Positions 12,210 through 24,089 of a DNA stretch of 64,000 bases are shown piece after piece. The notes beneath the pieces are model-generated. The model saw only the letters and a program-made list of their open reading frames with translations. It ran no database searches and was not told the origin of the DNA. The stretch lies in contig NC_044553.1 in assembly GCF_007565055.1 (NCBI RefSeq), positions 127,184,978 through 127,248,977 of the forward strand, read 5' to 3'. How positions within the stretch are numbered: the stretch's first letter is position 1; each line of letters begins with the position of its first letter. This stretch comes from Rhinopithecus roxellana. Its lineage: Eukaryota > Chordata > Mammalia > Primates > Cercopithecidae. The translations under genes were made by a program, and so were the position numbers.

Positions 12210-12375
12210 GGAGGAACATTTTCAGGATAATAAAAATATTATTTATATTTTCGGATGGTGATCACACAGATGTATGCAAGTATGAAAATACATTAAACTG
12301 AATATCTAAGATACGTGCATTGTACTATATACCAATTATACTCCAATCAAAACATATAATACAAATATAACTATA
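12210..12375 (+). mobile_element. Old L1M 3' end-like segment
   Basis: The order ggtgatcacacagatgtatgc, acattaaactgaatatctaa, gtgcattgtactatatacca, aattatactccaatc follows the L1M 3' UTR end (gtgcattttattgtatgtaa and tacctcaataa in consensus). It stops just before the LTR at 12401. Confidence 0.6.
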
Positions 12376-12597
12376 AATCAAGAGAAGTGATCTGACGTAG
12401 TGTAGGGAGACCCCCTGAAACTATTGCTACGGAATAAAAGATGAAATGCTCCTGATTATTGTAAATACAAAATTGCATGCAGGATTGTGTCAAGACAATG
12501 CCAGGTTGGACTGCCAGAATGAGCCAACAGCGCGTGATGTGCTTCCCCCTGCAGAGAGCCTATGAACGGACGTGAAGTCAGGGAGGTATCACCTGAC

Positions 12598-12634
12598 TTC
12601 TGGGATAGGAATCACCAAGATTCCTATCCCAGAA
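12598..12634. repeat. Perfect inverted repeat in the LTR
   Basis: Two 16-base arms (ttctgggataggaatc at 12598-12613 and its exact reverse complement at 12619-12634) are separated by the 5-base loop accaa. DNA or RNA from this LTR could fold into a strong stem-loop. Confidence 0.97.
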
Positions 12635-12829
12635 ACGCAGATGTTCGTAGCTCTGGGAATGGAATGCGACACTCATGGAGAGTCTATAAATGGACGCATC
12701 GGGGGCGCCTGTCCGTAGGGATAAGATAGGGCTATAAACGCCCTCATCTCACCACAGCTCTTCCAGACCTCTTTAGGGTTAAGGCATACTCCCTTCTGAG
12801 AAATTCTAGTCTAACTAGTTGTCAAGCTT

Positions 12830-13112
12830 CACGTCCTGTTTTTTTTTTGAGACGGAGTCTCGCTCTGTCGCCCAGGCTGGAGTGCAGTGGCTGGATCTCA
12901 GCTCACTGCAAGCTCTGCCTCCCGGGTTCAGGCCATTCTCCCACCTCAGCCTCCCGAGTAGCTGGGACTACAGGTGCCCACCACCTCGGCCGGCTAGTTT
13001 TTTTGTATTTTTAGTAGAGACGGGGTTTCACTGTGTTAGCCAGGATGGTCTCAATCTCCTGACCTCATGATCCGCCCGTCTCAGCCTCCCAAAGTGCTGG
13101 CACGTCCTGTTT
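12830..13112 (-). mobile_element. AluY-like SINE, 5'-truncated, with target-site duplication
   Basis: Alu on the minus strand at about 12842-13100, flanked by cacgtcctgttt at 12830-12841 and 13101-13112. The body stops at aaagtgctgg, so about 30 bases of the Alu 5' end are missing. The reading ccggctagtttttttgtatt matches monkey AluY types. It inserted into an existing LTR, so it is younger than that LTR. Confidence 0.95.
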
Positions 13113-13559
13113 CTATGGATTGTTTGTAACCAGCTTTTGCTGCAACTGTTACTGCTGATTAATATCTTGCTAATCATAGGTTCTGGATAGACTGTGTTCC
13201 TGTTTTAAGGCTCTGTTAGAAATTGCTGATGCACACACTATATTGTAAATTCCTACCTCTGTATACTGTACTTCTGCATATAGATGTTATGTTAAAGAAT
13301 TACTTCATCCCCATGTGACCATCTCACCTCATAATCAAATGACCCTAAATCCCTCACTAACCTACCCCTGCCCTCACTAAACTTAATAATAAATGCTGGT
13401 ATATCCAGTGCATTGTTGGCACCGCGGGACCAGAAGGCGGTGACCCCCTGGACCCAGCTTTCACTATCTTGTGTGTGTCTCTTATTTCTCGACTGGCCAA
13501 TCCACCTGGGAACAAAGAGAGAGCCCTGTTGCATTGTGGGCTGCTGGCCAGATCCCGCA

Positions 13560-15384
13560 AAAATATGGTATGATAAAAAAAATAAGATCTATAATGGGAA
13601 GTTATTATTAGGGTCAAATACCACATATTGAAAGTTTCCAGTAAAGCCTTTGATACATATTATGAGTTAATATTTTAGTGCCATTTCTATTACTTGGATT
13701 AACAACAAGACTTCTCTTTCGCACCACTTTTTCCTATTTAACATTAATCTGTAATTCAGACTTATGTTGATGATCTAAGGCTCAGAACATTACTAAATAA
13801 TTAATCAGGACCAAGCATCAGGGCAATTTTACGATTCTCTAATATTCGTAATTCATCTAGAACATGAATTAAACTCTTCCGTCAATTAAATTGACTCAGA
13901 CAATCCCTTTCTCAAGCACTTGTGTGTGTATTTCACTTTTTACTTGCATTTGTTCTTAGTAGTTTTCAAAAGTCCTTCTATTAAAACGCTCTCTTTTACT
14001 TTTTCAGCAAGCAGGTGGGTCTGTGATAGGACGACTGGAATCATTTCACTTAATGCAATTCCTGAGTCTCATTTCCTAGGCTTGTACTAGATTTTAATGT
14101 TCTGAGAATTTTTTCCAGCCACACATGACTTGCATTTAATCAAGGAAAGCTACAGAACTTGGGAGCCTGAGCCATCTTCTCACTGCTTGCAATGATGCTG
14201 TATCCTGGGTATTTTCTGTTGCAGGGATGACTTGACTTCGGGTCTCACAATTTAGACATATAGTCACCACTAGATGTGTACACAGCATTGAGCTGACATG
14301 TCTGCACTTCTATTGAGTAAAATTAAACACTTTCCATTTGTTGAACAGATTATAATTAATTGGCAGAAAAATAGCAGAAGAAATCTATTGTGGAAAGTCT
14401 GTCATGTAGTCCTTAATTGTAGTTTGTTTCTAAAGAAATCCAGAAGAGTCAATGAAAATATGAGTTGTTTGGCCTCCACCAACATTCCACCACAGAATGC
14501 ACCACTCTGCTTTGTGACACTATGAAAGTGAACATGGAATTTTGCTGTTATCATATACTTTGTTTTATTATATACAAGTTACTTTATTTTCAAGCTTTTA
14601 AGCACTTATTATAAAAAGATATACATTATCTTTTGGAATTAACACGTTTGTCTGAAAATAAACAATGAAGAAAATGACATGCACATTTGTATAATGCTTC
14701 ACACTCAGTGAGCTTTTACAAGGCAAAAGTCATTTTTTTTCTCCTTTAGACTTTTATCTCCTTCTCATAAACACTAGGTGACCCATGTTCTGGTTGAATT
14801 GACACTGTTGACCAGATGGCTGAAAATATTTCATTTAATGTTGTATTTCACTGACAGCTTTTTTAAGTGAGACAAATACTGGACTGGACAGAAGACTGGG
14901 AAACAAGCATACATCAGATTTGTTCTGGGAAACTAAATGAATGAATTTTCAGACAGGAAAACTGAGGCATTATTGAGTTGCCCAAAGCCACAGCCTAGAC
15001 GTGCAGTCACCTAGTTTCTATGGGGCATATTACAGGAGCCAAAAACAGGGCTCTATAAAAATAAGCATAGCCTACTTGGTGAACTAGATTCAGCGAGCAA
15101 AAGAAAGGCCTTTGGTAATTTGATAGAAAAATAGAACAGACTTAATATTCTCATCACAAATAAGTAATAGTACAAACTCAAAATTAAGGTACTATCCTCA
15201 GATGAAGACAGTTCCACCTTGGCTAAGGAAGATCTTAAAGACAGCATGGCCAGCTGTTTCCAGTATTCAGTCCCCAGCGCATCAGCACAGCTCACAGACT
15301 TCTGGGCTGCTTTCCTCTCATCTCACTAGCCCCTTCATACAGAAGTGTTCTATCAGTCACTTTTCTTCCCCCTTCACTTACCCC
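13560..15384. other. Unassigned, mostly AT-rich
   Basis: No gene, RNA gene or named repeat recognised. ORFs of 60-80 codons here overlap each other on both strands without splice context. Confidence 0.5.
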
Positions 15385-16285
15385 TAGGTGATTTCATCCA
15401 GTTCGAGGCGTTAAAAGTCTATTCCTTGCTGATGACTTCCAAATTTCTATCAATCTCTGCACTGAATTTAGGATTAATATATCCAAGTACACTCAACATT
15501 TTCCCAGTGGTGTCTGCCAAACACTTCAACTATTCCCCAAGCAGAGCTCCAGATCTTCCCCTAATCGTTCCATCAAAACCAACTCCTCCCACGGTGGTCC
15601 TCATCTCTGTAAACAACAACTTGATACTATGACTCCTCTCTCTGCTCATACCACATATCCAGTCCCTCACCAAATAGTGTCCACTGTATGCTTAATATAT
15701 CCAAAATCCAAAAACACCCCACCCCTTCTGAAACACACTAGTGCAAACCACCATCATCTCTTCCTTCTGTTGGTCTCCCTGCATGTACTATTGTTCTCCT
15801 CCCATTTATTTTCCATACAACTGTCAGAGTAAACCTTTCAAAGCATGAATCAAGTCACTCCTCTTTTGTGTTCAAAGATCTCCAGTGGCTTCCATTTCCA
15901 CTCTGAGTGAAAGCCGTATGGTGCCCTCCAGCTGTTCCTTGACTCTTCTAAGTATTTTCTGCCTTAAAACTTTTACTTGTTTTTCCGTCTGCCCTGAAGG
16001 CTCTTGTCACTTAATTAACTTAGCTGTCACTGCCCTATTTCAAAGAGCCATCTCCTTTCACTGACATCTCAATATATATTCCCTAAATTTTTCTCCATAC
16101 ATCTTGTCTCCATCTGGTAGACTGTATATTTTACATGCTTGCTTTTAACTTTTATCTAACCTAGAATATGGTATGAATATGCAAGGAAGTTAGAAGTTTT
16201 TGGCTATTTGGTTTACTGCTGTATTTTTAATGCCTGGAAGAGTATCTAGCACATTAGATACTCAATAAATTTGAAGTGAATGGAG
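15385..16285 (+). mobile_element. LINE2 (L2) 3' half, sense
   Basis: Matches the end of L2 ORF2 and its 3' UTR. Landmarks are the attccttgctgatgacttcc stretch near 15421, the accaccatcatctcttcctt stretch near 15749, the gatctccagtggcttccatt stretch near 15876, and the tail gagtatctagcacattagat then actcaataaat near 16240-16270. The plus-strand ORFs at 15345-15632 and 15629-15832 are relics of the L2 reverse transcriptase C-terminal region and are not functional. Confidence 0.85.
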
Positions 16286-16799
16286 TGTAAAAGCTTAGAG
16301 AGGGATCATCTAGCTGTTGCTTGATCTTTCATGAAGTTTTATGAATGCAACTCTAATTTCAAAAATCACAGAATATGGAAGCAATAATAATGACTACATT
16401 TAACATTGGATAAATTATGTTCTGAGATAACAAGTTCCTCATGTTACTCTTGTAATTGGGGCATGGAGAGGCAAGAGGCAGATTGACACAGGTGAAAAGC
16501 TTATAAATTAATCATACTTCCATCCACTCAACACAAATTATGAACCCTGAAATTCATCTCAGCGTCCCATTCTCTCATCCCCACATCCAAGTAGACATAT
16601 TGTTGAGGGAAAATGTTGAAATAATCAGCTTGGATCCTACATATAAGAAAGTGTCAGGAAACAAAAAAGGAGAAGGACTTCTGGTTTCCAGTCCTGGCAT
16701 ATATAAGTCTTCACTCTCATTCTCATAATAAGGAAAAACCTGAACAAACTGAAAAAGCAAAAACTCGTCTTAGATCCATCAAAGAATTCAGGTCACAAG
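16286..16799. other. Unassigned sequence
   Basis: No supported gene. Two short overlapping ORFs on opposite strands at 16540-16760 show no recognisable features. Confidence 0.45.
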
Positions 16800-18975
16800 G
16801 CAAATCACCGCGTCCAAAACTGGACAGACAGATAGGTAGATACAGAGAATCACAATTTACTGGAGCAGAAGCCCACAAGCAGGAAACTCTTCCGCAGCCA
16901 GCACTGGGGTGAGAACACCTAAACTGTCATGGACAAATTGCAGGAGACTCAGTGGGGACAAAAACCTCAGAGTTAAAAACTCCAAGGAGTCCAGTCTCGG
17001 GGGAGTCCCCCTACTTTATGAAGTTTACTTCCACAAGCTGTACGTGGTTCTCACCGTAAAGATCAGAGAAAAATCCCATCATGCCTTCGGAAGGAGGAGG
17101 GAATAAGGAACCATTTTGAAATATGCCAAGAGCATTCTGTTCTTAACAAGGCCTACCCTCAAGTAAACTGTGTCACCATCATCTAACTGGCTGGGGCTTT
17201 ATCAGAGCCAAACCAAGTGGGAGAAAGAGAAATACTCAACTCCAGCCCCCTCTAGCCTTCCTGTCTCATCTAAAGATTGGGGGGAACAATGGAGAATTGT
17301 TTGTGAAGGTCACAGCCCAGCAACACAGGCTCGATAAAAGACTGAGACCTACCAGTAAGTCCACAGAGCACTTCTCCTCCCATGGCCCCTGACCACCACA
17401 TCCTGTAAAAAAACAGGGGGATATGATGGAAGGAATTACATGACTCAGACCTTATTAAGAACCACTCTCTAGCGAAACCCAAAGACAACAGGGGAGACCA
17501 AACAAGGACGCCAGAGAAAACGTTAGCCTCTGACACCTATAGCTGCAGTTAACCGCAAAAATAAAACCTAATTCCTAGCTAGGTAAACATAAAACCTCAG
17601 AGTAAAGACTAATTTACTTCCACTCCTTTTACAAAAACACCATATCTGTCTCCTAACAAAAAAAAAAAGTATAAGGCATACTAAAAGACAAAGAAAACCC
17701 ACACAGTTTAAATAAAGAGAAAAGTCAAACCAGACTCAAATAGAGTGGAGATGTTGGGATTATCAGACCATAAAGTTAAAACAATTATGATTAATATGTT
17801 AAAGGATCTAACGGAAACAGTGGACAACATGTAAAAACACATGGATAATGCAAACAGAAACCTGATAACTCTAAGACAGGATTAAAAGGAAAGGCTAGTA
17901 ATCAAAAATACTGTATCAAAACTGGAAAATGTCCTTGATAGGTTCATTAATAGGCTGGACATGGCTGAGAAAACAGTCAGCTTGAAGAAATGTCAATAGA
18001 AATTTTCAAATCTGAAGTGTAGTGAAAAACAAAAGAGGTAAGAGGACAGAATATTAAAAAACCATTGGATAATTACAAAATGTATAACACACAAATGGGA
18101 ATACCAGAAGTAAAAAAAGATTAAAAAACACAGGAGAAATATTTACAACTATAATAACTGAGAATTTCCCAAAACTAATGACAGACACCAAATCACAGAT
18201 TTGGGAATCTCAGAGAACACTGAGCAGCAGGCCCATGATATTTAAACTGCAGTAAATCAGAGACACAAAGAATATCTTGAGAGGGAAAACCACCTTCACC
18301 ACAAAGAAGCAAAGGATAAGAGTTCCATTGGACTTCTCTTCAGAAATCAAGGCAGTAAGACGGGAATGGAGTCAAATATTTACAGTGTTGAAAGAAAAAA
18401 TCCACCCATCTAGCATTCTGCATCCAGGAAAACTACCCTTCAAAAATGAAGGAGAAAAAAAGCCTTCAACGAAAATTAAGAAAATGTGTTGGCAATAGAC
18501 CTGCCTTGCAGGAAATGTTAAAAGAACCTATTCAGAAAGAAGATCAAATCTACATGAAGGAAGGAAGACCACTAGAGAAGGAATGAATGAACATACAATA
18601 AAATATTTTATTTTTCTTATTCTTAACTGATCTGACAGATACTAGTTTGTTCAAACTAATAACAATAAAGAATTTGATGATTATAGCTTATGGATAAGTA
18701 AAATGAGTGACAGCAATGTAGTAACAGATAGGAGAGGAAAACTGGTAATACTGTTGTAAGGTACTCACACTACCTGTGAAGTGGTATAGTGTTATTTGAA
18801 AGTGGATTTGGATTAGTTGTCACTGTATATTGCAAACTCAAGCACAACCCCTAACAAGGGGAAAAATAAGTATAATTGATATGCTGAAGGAATTCAAAAA
18901 CGGAATCTTATAAAATCCTCAAAACCAGAAAAGGCAGAAAAGAAAGGGTGGAAACGAAGAAGAGATGACATTTGA
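16800..18975 (+). mobile_element. L1M/HAL1-like element: 5' region, ORF1, inter-ORF
   Basis: From about 17690 the plus strand follows an old L1/HAL1 ORF1: agtggagatgttgggattat near 17744, gtcaatagaaattttc near 17990, agttccattggacttctctt near 18321, gacctgccttgcaggaaatg near 18499. The non-coding segment tattttatttttcttattct near 18605 follows. The part 16800-17690 looks like its 5' UTR. The 73-residue ORF at 18277-18498 is the surviving C-terminal scrap of ORF1. The same family recurs at 57130-60170. Confidence 0.8.
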
Positions 18976-20283
18976 GAGACTGGGAAAGGTTGAATTCTTC
19001 TTCAGGAACTTCAGGATGAGTGGGCTTATTTAGAAACAAACACAGTAAAAAATTCACACATACAAACATTCACATGTCCACACACATAGACATTCATACA
19101 CACACATATTCACAGGGGAACAAAATAAAACAGCACTTCTCCTAACGCACACAACATGATTTGTTCTTTCTGAGGGCATTCAGAGAAGACCCACTTCGTC
19201 CAGTTCCCTTTCTTTTAATCCCATAATCCCCTCTCCAATCTGTTCACAAATAACTTTCTTTTCTTTACACATCAGCTCCAGAGGACAGAGGTTTGCATGA
19301 TCTGATTGCAGTTTTCCAGTGAAACGAGATCTCTTTTATTAAGAAAGTGAAATTGTTGCCCCGGCGCAAACATTAGTAATTAGACTATGTATCATGATTT
19401 AAATAAATCAATATTTAAGCCATCATACAAATAAACTATGGAGCCAAAACATCCATCAGAAATAACCAGACTTGAGCCTTTAAAATGCATTACATATTAG
19501 GTCGCTTAGTTACAAAACTATGAAATTTCGGAATCCATACCTGAATCATACAGTTGTAATAAAAATGCCTTCACTTACTCAAATCTGATTTATTCTCAGT
19601 AGGTAGATTTATCCATGCTATATCCTGGATTATCTATTAGCCACCATTGCCCACTCTGACAGACAGCAAAAGTCCTGATTAAGCAAGAGGAGGTCAGAGA
19701 AGCTGATCAAGGCCCAGTCACTCCACATCTGGGCCTACTCTAGCCCATGGGAGAAGCAGAGGAGGAAATTGAGTGATTTGGGGAAAGCAGGGAGAGGAAA
19801 TACGTTGTTTATTGTTTTATTTTTTTAAATTTCAACTTTTATTCTAGATATGCCTGACGTTAGTTGTTTAAAAGGAAACAGAAGAACTCCAGGCAATTTC
19901 ACTAACTCATAACTCTCACCTGGAGCCTACACTGATAAATCATGACATCAGCTAAAATGTTTTTTTTTTTTTCTCTTTCTTTTCTCTTTCTCTTTTTTTT
20001 TCTCTTTCTCTTTCTCTTTTTTTTTTTCTCTTTCTGTTTTTTTCTCTTTCTTGTACACATAGTACAAGAGCTTACTACACACCACTGGGTATTTTGGAGC
20101 CAGTTAATCCTCTGTAAAGTTCAAAGTGTATTAAATGGTTTTCAAGTTCCCTTTCCCAGCTCTTAAAAATTCAGAGCTTGTATGATCACTTACTTGCTAT
20201 CTGAATTCCCCATATCTTGTTCTAGCACAAAAGCCTCAAAGGAGTTCACAACTGGGTAAAAGTCAACTAAAATTTGGTTGAAT
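18976..20283. other. Unassigned with low-complexity tracts
   Basis: CA-rich low complexity near 19045-19115 and a TTTCTC-type pyrimidine tract at 19959-20055. The tract generates a Phe/Leu-rich ORF (19942-20166) that is not a gene. The rest shows nothing I can assign. Confidence 0.6.
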
Positions 20284-20607
20284 AAGACACGAAAGGCCGG
20301 GCGCGGTGGCTCAAGCCTGTAATCCCAGCACTTTGGGAGGCCGAGACGGGCGGATCACGAGGTCAGGAGATCGAGACCATCCTGGCTAATACAGTGAAAC
20401 CCCGTCTCTACTAAAAAATACAAAAACTAGCCGGGCGAGGTGGCGGGCGCCTGTAGTCCCAGCTACTTGGGAGGCTGAGGCGGGAGAATGGCGCAAACCC
20501 GGGAGGCGGAGCTTGCAGTGAGCTGAGATCCGGCCACTGCACTCCAGTCCGGGCGACAGAGCAAGACTCCGCCTCAAAAAAAAAAAAAAAAAAAAAAAGA
20601 CACGAAA
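20284..20607 (+). mobile_element. Young AluYR-type SINE with target-site duplication
   Basis: Full-length Alu body 20295-20598 with an intact 5' end (ggccgggcgcggtggctcaa) and an A tail of about 20. It is flanked by aagacacgaaa at 20284-20294 and 20597-20607. Diagnostic readings gccgagacgggcgg, agccgggcgaggtggcgggc, gagaatggcgcaaacccggg and gatccggccactgcactcca are, from memory, typical of Old World monkey AluYR copies and differ from human AluY. Confidence 0.96.
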
Positions 20608-20732
20608 AACCAGGAACAGGCATTATTCTAAAGACTCCATATATACAAGCTTTACAAAGAGTTATATTCACCAAAGGCACCTGTACAGATACATCCACGT
20701 AGATGGTGCTGCTCCCTTTAGCATTCATGGCC

Positions 20733-21126
20733 TGATACGATTTGGCGGTGTCCCTACTCCAATCTCATCTTGAATTCCAACTTGTTGTAGGAATACGATT
20801 TGGCAGTGTCCCCACTCAAATCTCATCTTGAATTCCAACTTGTTGTAGGAGAGACCCAGCGGGAGGTGGCTGAATAATGGGGGCAGGTCTTTCCTGTGCT
20901 GTTCTTGTGATAGTGAATAAGTCTCACAAGATCTGATGGTTTTAACAACGGGAGTCTCCCTGCACAAGCACTCTTCTCTTGTCTGCCACCACAAGAGACA
21001 TGCCTTTCACCTTCTGCCATGACTGTGAGGCCTCCCCAGTCATGTGGAACTGTGAGTCCAATTAAATCTCTTTTTCTTCCCAGTCTCGGGTATGTCTTAA
21101 TCAGCAGCATGAACACTGACTAAACA
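20733..21126 (+). mobile_element. MaLR (MST/THE1-type) 5' LTR with internal duplication
   Basis: Starts TGATACGATTTGGC and ends taaaca at 21126, with the typical gtgaggcctccccagtcatg and tgagtccaattaaatctctt segments before the end. The first 58 bases are tandemly duplicated (20735-20792 and 20793-20850), making this LTR about 58 bases longer than its 3' partner. It is preceded by the 5-base target duplication tggcc at 20728-20732. Confidence 0.93.
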
Positions 21127-22697
21127 GTAAATTGGTACCAGCAGAGTGAGGCATTGCTGAAAAGATAACTGAAAAGGTGGAAGTGACTTTGGAACTGGGT
21201 TAACAGGCAGAGGTTGGAACAGTTTGGAGGGCTCAGAAGAAGACAGGAAAATGTTAAAAAGTTTGGAACTTCCTGGAAACTTGTTGAATGGCTTTGATAA
21301 AAATGCTTATAGTGATACAAATGATAAGGTCCAGGCTGAGGTGGTTTCAGATGGAGATGAGAAACTTGCTGAGAATTGGAGCAAACGTAACTCCTCTTAT
21401 GTTTTAGCAAAGAGACTAGCAGCATTTTGCCCCTGCCCTAGAGATTCGTGGAACTCTGAATGTGAGAGATTATTTAGGGTATCTGGTGGAGAAATTTCTA
21501 AGCAGCAAAGCATTCAAGAGGTGAGTTGGGTGCTGTTAAAGGCATTCAATTTCAAAAGGGAAACAGAGCATAAAAGTTTCGGAAAATTTGCAGCCTGACA
21601 ATGCAATAGGAAAGAAAATCCCATTTTCTGAGGAGAAATTCAACTCAGTGGCAGAAATTTGCATAAGTAATGAGGAGTCAAATGTTAATCCCCAAGACAA
21701 TGGGGAAAATGCCTCCAGGGTATGTCAGAGACCTTTGAAGCAGCCCCTCCCATCATAGGCTTGGAAGTCTAGAGGGAAAAAGTGGTTTCATGGGCTGTGC
21801 CCAAGGTCTCCTTGTTGTGTGCAGCCTAGGGACTTGGTGCCCTGCATCCCAGCTGCTCCAGCCATGGCTGAAAGGGGCCAACATAAAGTTCGGGCCATGG
21901 CTTCAGAGGGTGCAAGCCTCAATCCTTGGCAGCTTCCATGTGGTGCTGAGCCTGTGAGGGCACAGAAGTAAAGAACTGAGGTTTGGAAACCTCTGCCTAG
22001 ATTTTAGAAGATCTATGGAAACACCTGGATGCCCAAGCAGAAGTTTGCTGTAGGGGTGGGGCCCTCATGGAGAACCTCTACTAGGGTAGTGCAGAAGGGA
22101 AATGTGGGGTTGGTCCCTACTGGAGCACTGCCTAGTGGAGCTGTGAGAAGAGGGCCATCATCCTCCAAATCCCAGGATGGGAGATCTACTGATAGCTTGC
22201 ACCACGCATCAGGAAAAGCCTCAGACACTTAATGCCAGTCTGTCATGGCAACCGGGAGGGAGGCTGTATCCTGCAAAGCCACAGAGGCAGAACTGCCCAA
22301 GCCATGGGAGTCTACCTCTTGCATCAGCATGACCTGGATGTGAGACATGGAGTCAAAGGAGATTATTTTGGAGCTTTAAGGTTTGACTGCTCCACTGGAT
22401 TTTGGGGTACCCCACTTGTATAGGGCCTGTAGCCCCTTTGTTTTGGCCCATTTCTACCATTTGGAATGGCTGTATTCACCCAATGCCTGTACCCCTGTTG
22501 TATCTAGGAAGTAACTAGCTTGCTTTTCATTTTACAGGCTCATAGGCAGAAGGAACTTGCCTTGTCTTGGATGAGACTTTGAACTGTGGACTTTTGAGTT
22601 AATGCTGAAATGAGTTGAGACTTTCAGGGACTGTTGGGACGGCATGATTGATTTTGAAATGTGAAGATAGGAGATTTTGGAGGGGCCAGGGGTGGAA
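21127..22697 (+). mobile_element. MaLR internal region (MST/THE1-int)
   Basis: Begins gtaaattggtaccagcagag directly after the 5' LTR and runs to the 3' LTR. Landmarks are ggaacagtttggagggctca near 21217, cagcctagggacttggtgcc near 21822, and gacctggatgtgagacatgg near 22330. MaLR internal regions are non-autonomous relatives of ERVL and do not keep retroviral enzymes. The 124-residue ORF at 21224-21598 is a chance-open part of this family's gag-derived internal sequence, and I would not annotate it as a host gene. Confidence 0.92.
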
Positions 22698-23027
22698 TAA
22701 TATGGTTTGGCTGTGTCCCCACCCAAATCTCATTCTGAATTCCCACATGTTGTGAGAGGGACCCGGCAGGAGGTAATTGAATCATGGGGGCAGATCTTTC
22801 CCATGCTGTTCTCATGAATAAGTCTCACGCGACCTGATGGTTTTAAAAATGGGAGTCTCCCTGCACAAGCGCTCTTCTTTTGTCCGTTCCCATGTGAGAT
22901 GTGCCTTTCAGCTTCCACCACAATCATGAGGCCTCCCCAGCCACATGGAACTGTGAGTCCAATTAAATCTCTTTTTCTTCCCAGTCTCAGGCATGTCTTT
23001 ATCAGCAGAGTAAAATGGACTAATACA
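22698..23027 (+). mobile_element. MaLR (MST/THE1-type) 3' LTR
   Basis: Begins taatatggtttggctgtgtc and ends actaataca at 23027. The 5-base direct repeat tggcc follows at 23028-23032 and matches the copy before the 5' LTR. This LTR lacks the 58-base tandem duplication. Both LTRs and the target duplication define a nearly complete insertion of 20733-23027. Confidence 0.94.
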
Positions 23028-23072
23028 TGGCCCCAGGCCTTACGTCCTCAGCTGTCCCTGCAACTCTCCATC

Positions 23073-23688
23073 TGATGCTTTGCTGGGACTTATGAACCAA
23101 TACCCCAAAGTATGGCGCTTTGACATACTGAACTGAAGAAGATACCTCAAGCTCTCTCTGACCTTCCCCTGCTCTCCTGTCTCTCAATCCTCTGTTTCTC
23201 CCAAACACAGGATGAAGTTATTCTCTGAAGTTCCCTTGTCTGCCTAAAGGCCAAGTCCCACAGAGAAGAAAAACAGTCATTTCTCGTCCCTACCCTGCAT
23301 TTACAGTAACTGAACTCATATCTCGGGAAGGGAGACTGAAGTCTGTCAAAAGACCTACAGACTTTTGGCACAAATCACTGTCTGCTCTGCAGGCCCAACA
23401 GATTTTGTCCCAAGCCATTGTTTGTTCTTCAAGCCCATTGAATTCCCCTAAAAATCATTTACTACCCACCCCCCCCCCAAATTATCCACCTTTCCCCATG
23501 TCCCTTTCCTCTAAGAAGAGGGGTATATAACCATCTGCACCCCACTGTGTTGGGGGTCATCAGTCTATGATTGTCCCCAGGGCACGTTAATAAATTTGAT
23601 GCCATTTTTCCTATTCATCTGCCTTTTGTCAAGTGATGTTCATCAAGCCTTCCAAGAGTAAAAGGGAAGTTTTCCCTTCTCTCCTACA
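23073..23688 (+). mobile_element. Further endogenous retrovirus LTR, family unassigned
   Basis: The 3' part has LTR architecture: TATA-like gggtatataaccatctg near 23520, tgtgttgggggtcatcag near 23548, a poly(A) signal in ttaataaatttgatgcc near 23589, and a pyrimidine-rich end (cccttctctcctaca). The 5' border near 23073 is approximate. A run of ten C lies near 23470. No internal genes adjoin it. I believe this is a solo ERV LTR but cannot name the family. Confidence 0.6.
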
Positions 23689-24089
23689 GTTTCCTCCCAC
23701 TGGAAGTGTCAGGACCTCTGTCAATAATGAACTGAGTTGGAGGACAAACCGTCAGCATCCTCGTCCTCCATCAGGATAACTCTGAGGTTTGGTCCACAAC
23801 ATGGTAACCTGCTCCACACACACCTTGGCCTGGCTGTTTCATTTCCTCATTGTCTACCTCTGCTTCCTGGGTCACGTCCCAAATACACTAATCAGACTCA
23901 GTGCTTGCTTCAGGTTCTGCTCTGCACAAACCCACACTTAAACAATAGAAATGCATAGACAATACAACTAGGGTGTACAGATAAAATGTTAGTTTATGTG
24001 TAACAAGAACAAACCTGAAAATAGGCAAATAAAATATTAGATAGATTCCTAAATTTCAAAATGGAGATATATCAGCAGAAAATTCACTG
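23689..24089. other. Unassigned sequence
   Basis: No repeat or gene recognised. The ORF at 23737-23958 has no supporting context. Confidence 0.45.

Larger units (their letters stand above)
12401..13559 (+). mobile_element. Solo LTR (endogenous retrovirus), split by an Alu
   Basis: Starts with TGTAGGGAGACCCCC and ends near GATCCCGCA, giving about 890 bases once the Alu and its duplicated site are removed. The 3' third has a polyadenylation signal (taataataaatg near 13386) followed by a GT-rich, TCTC-type U5-like segment. No internal retroviral genes adjoin it, so it is a solo LTR. A class II (HML, perhaps MER11-like) origin is my best guess from memory and is not certain. I do not see matching target-site duplications at these borders, so the ends may be off by several bases. 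A perfect hairpin lies at 12598-12634. Confidence 0.7.

Noticed and set aside
21224..21598. 124-codon ORF as a host gene
   Set aside because: It lies wholly inside the MaLR internal region and follows that family's sequence.
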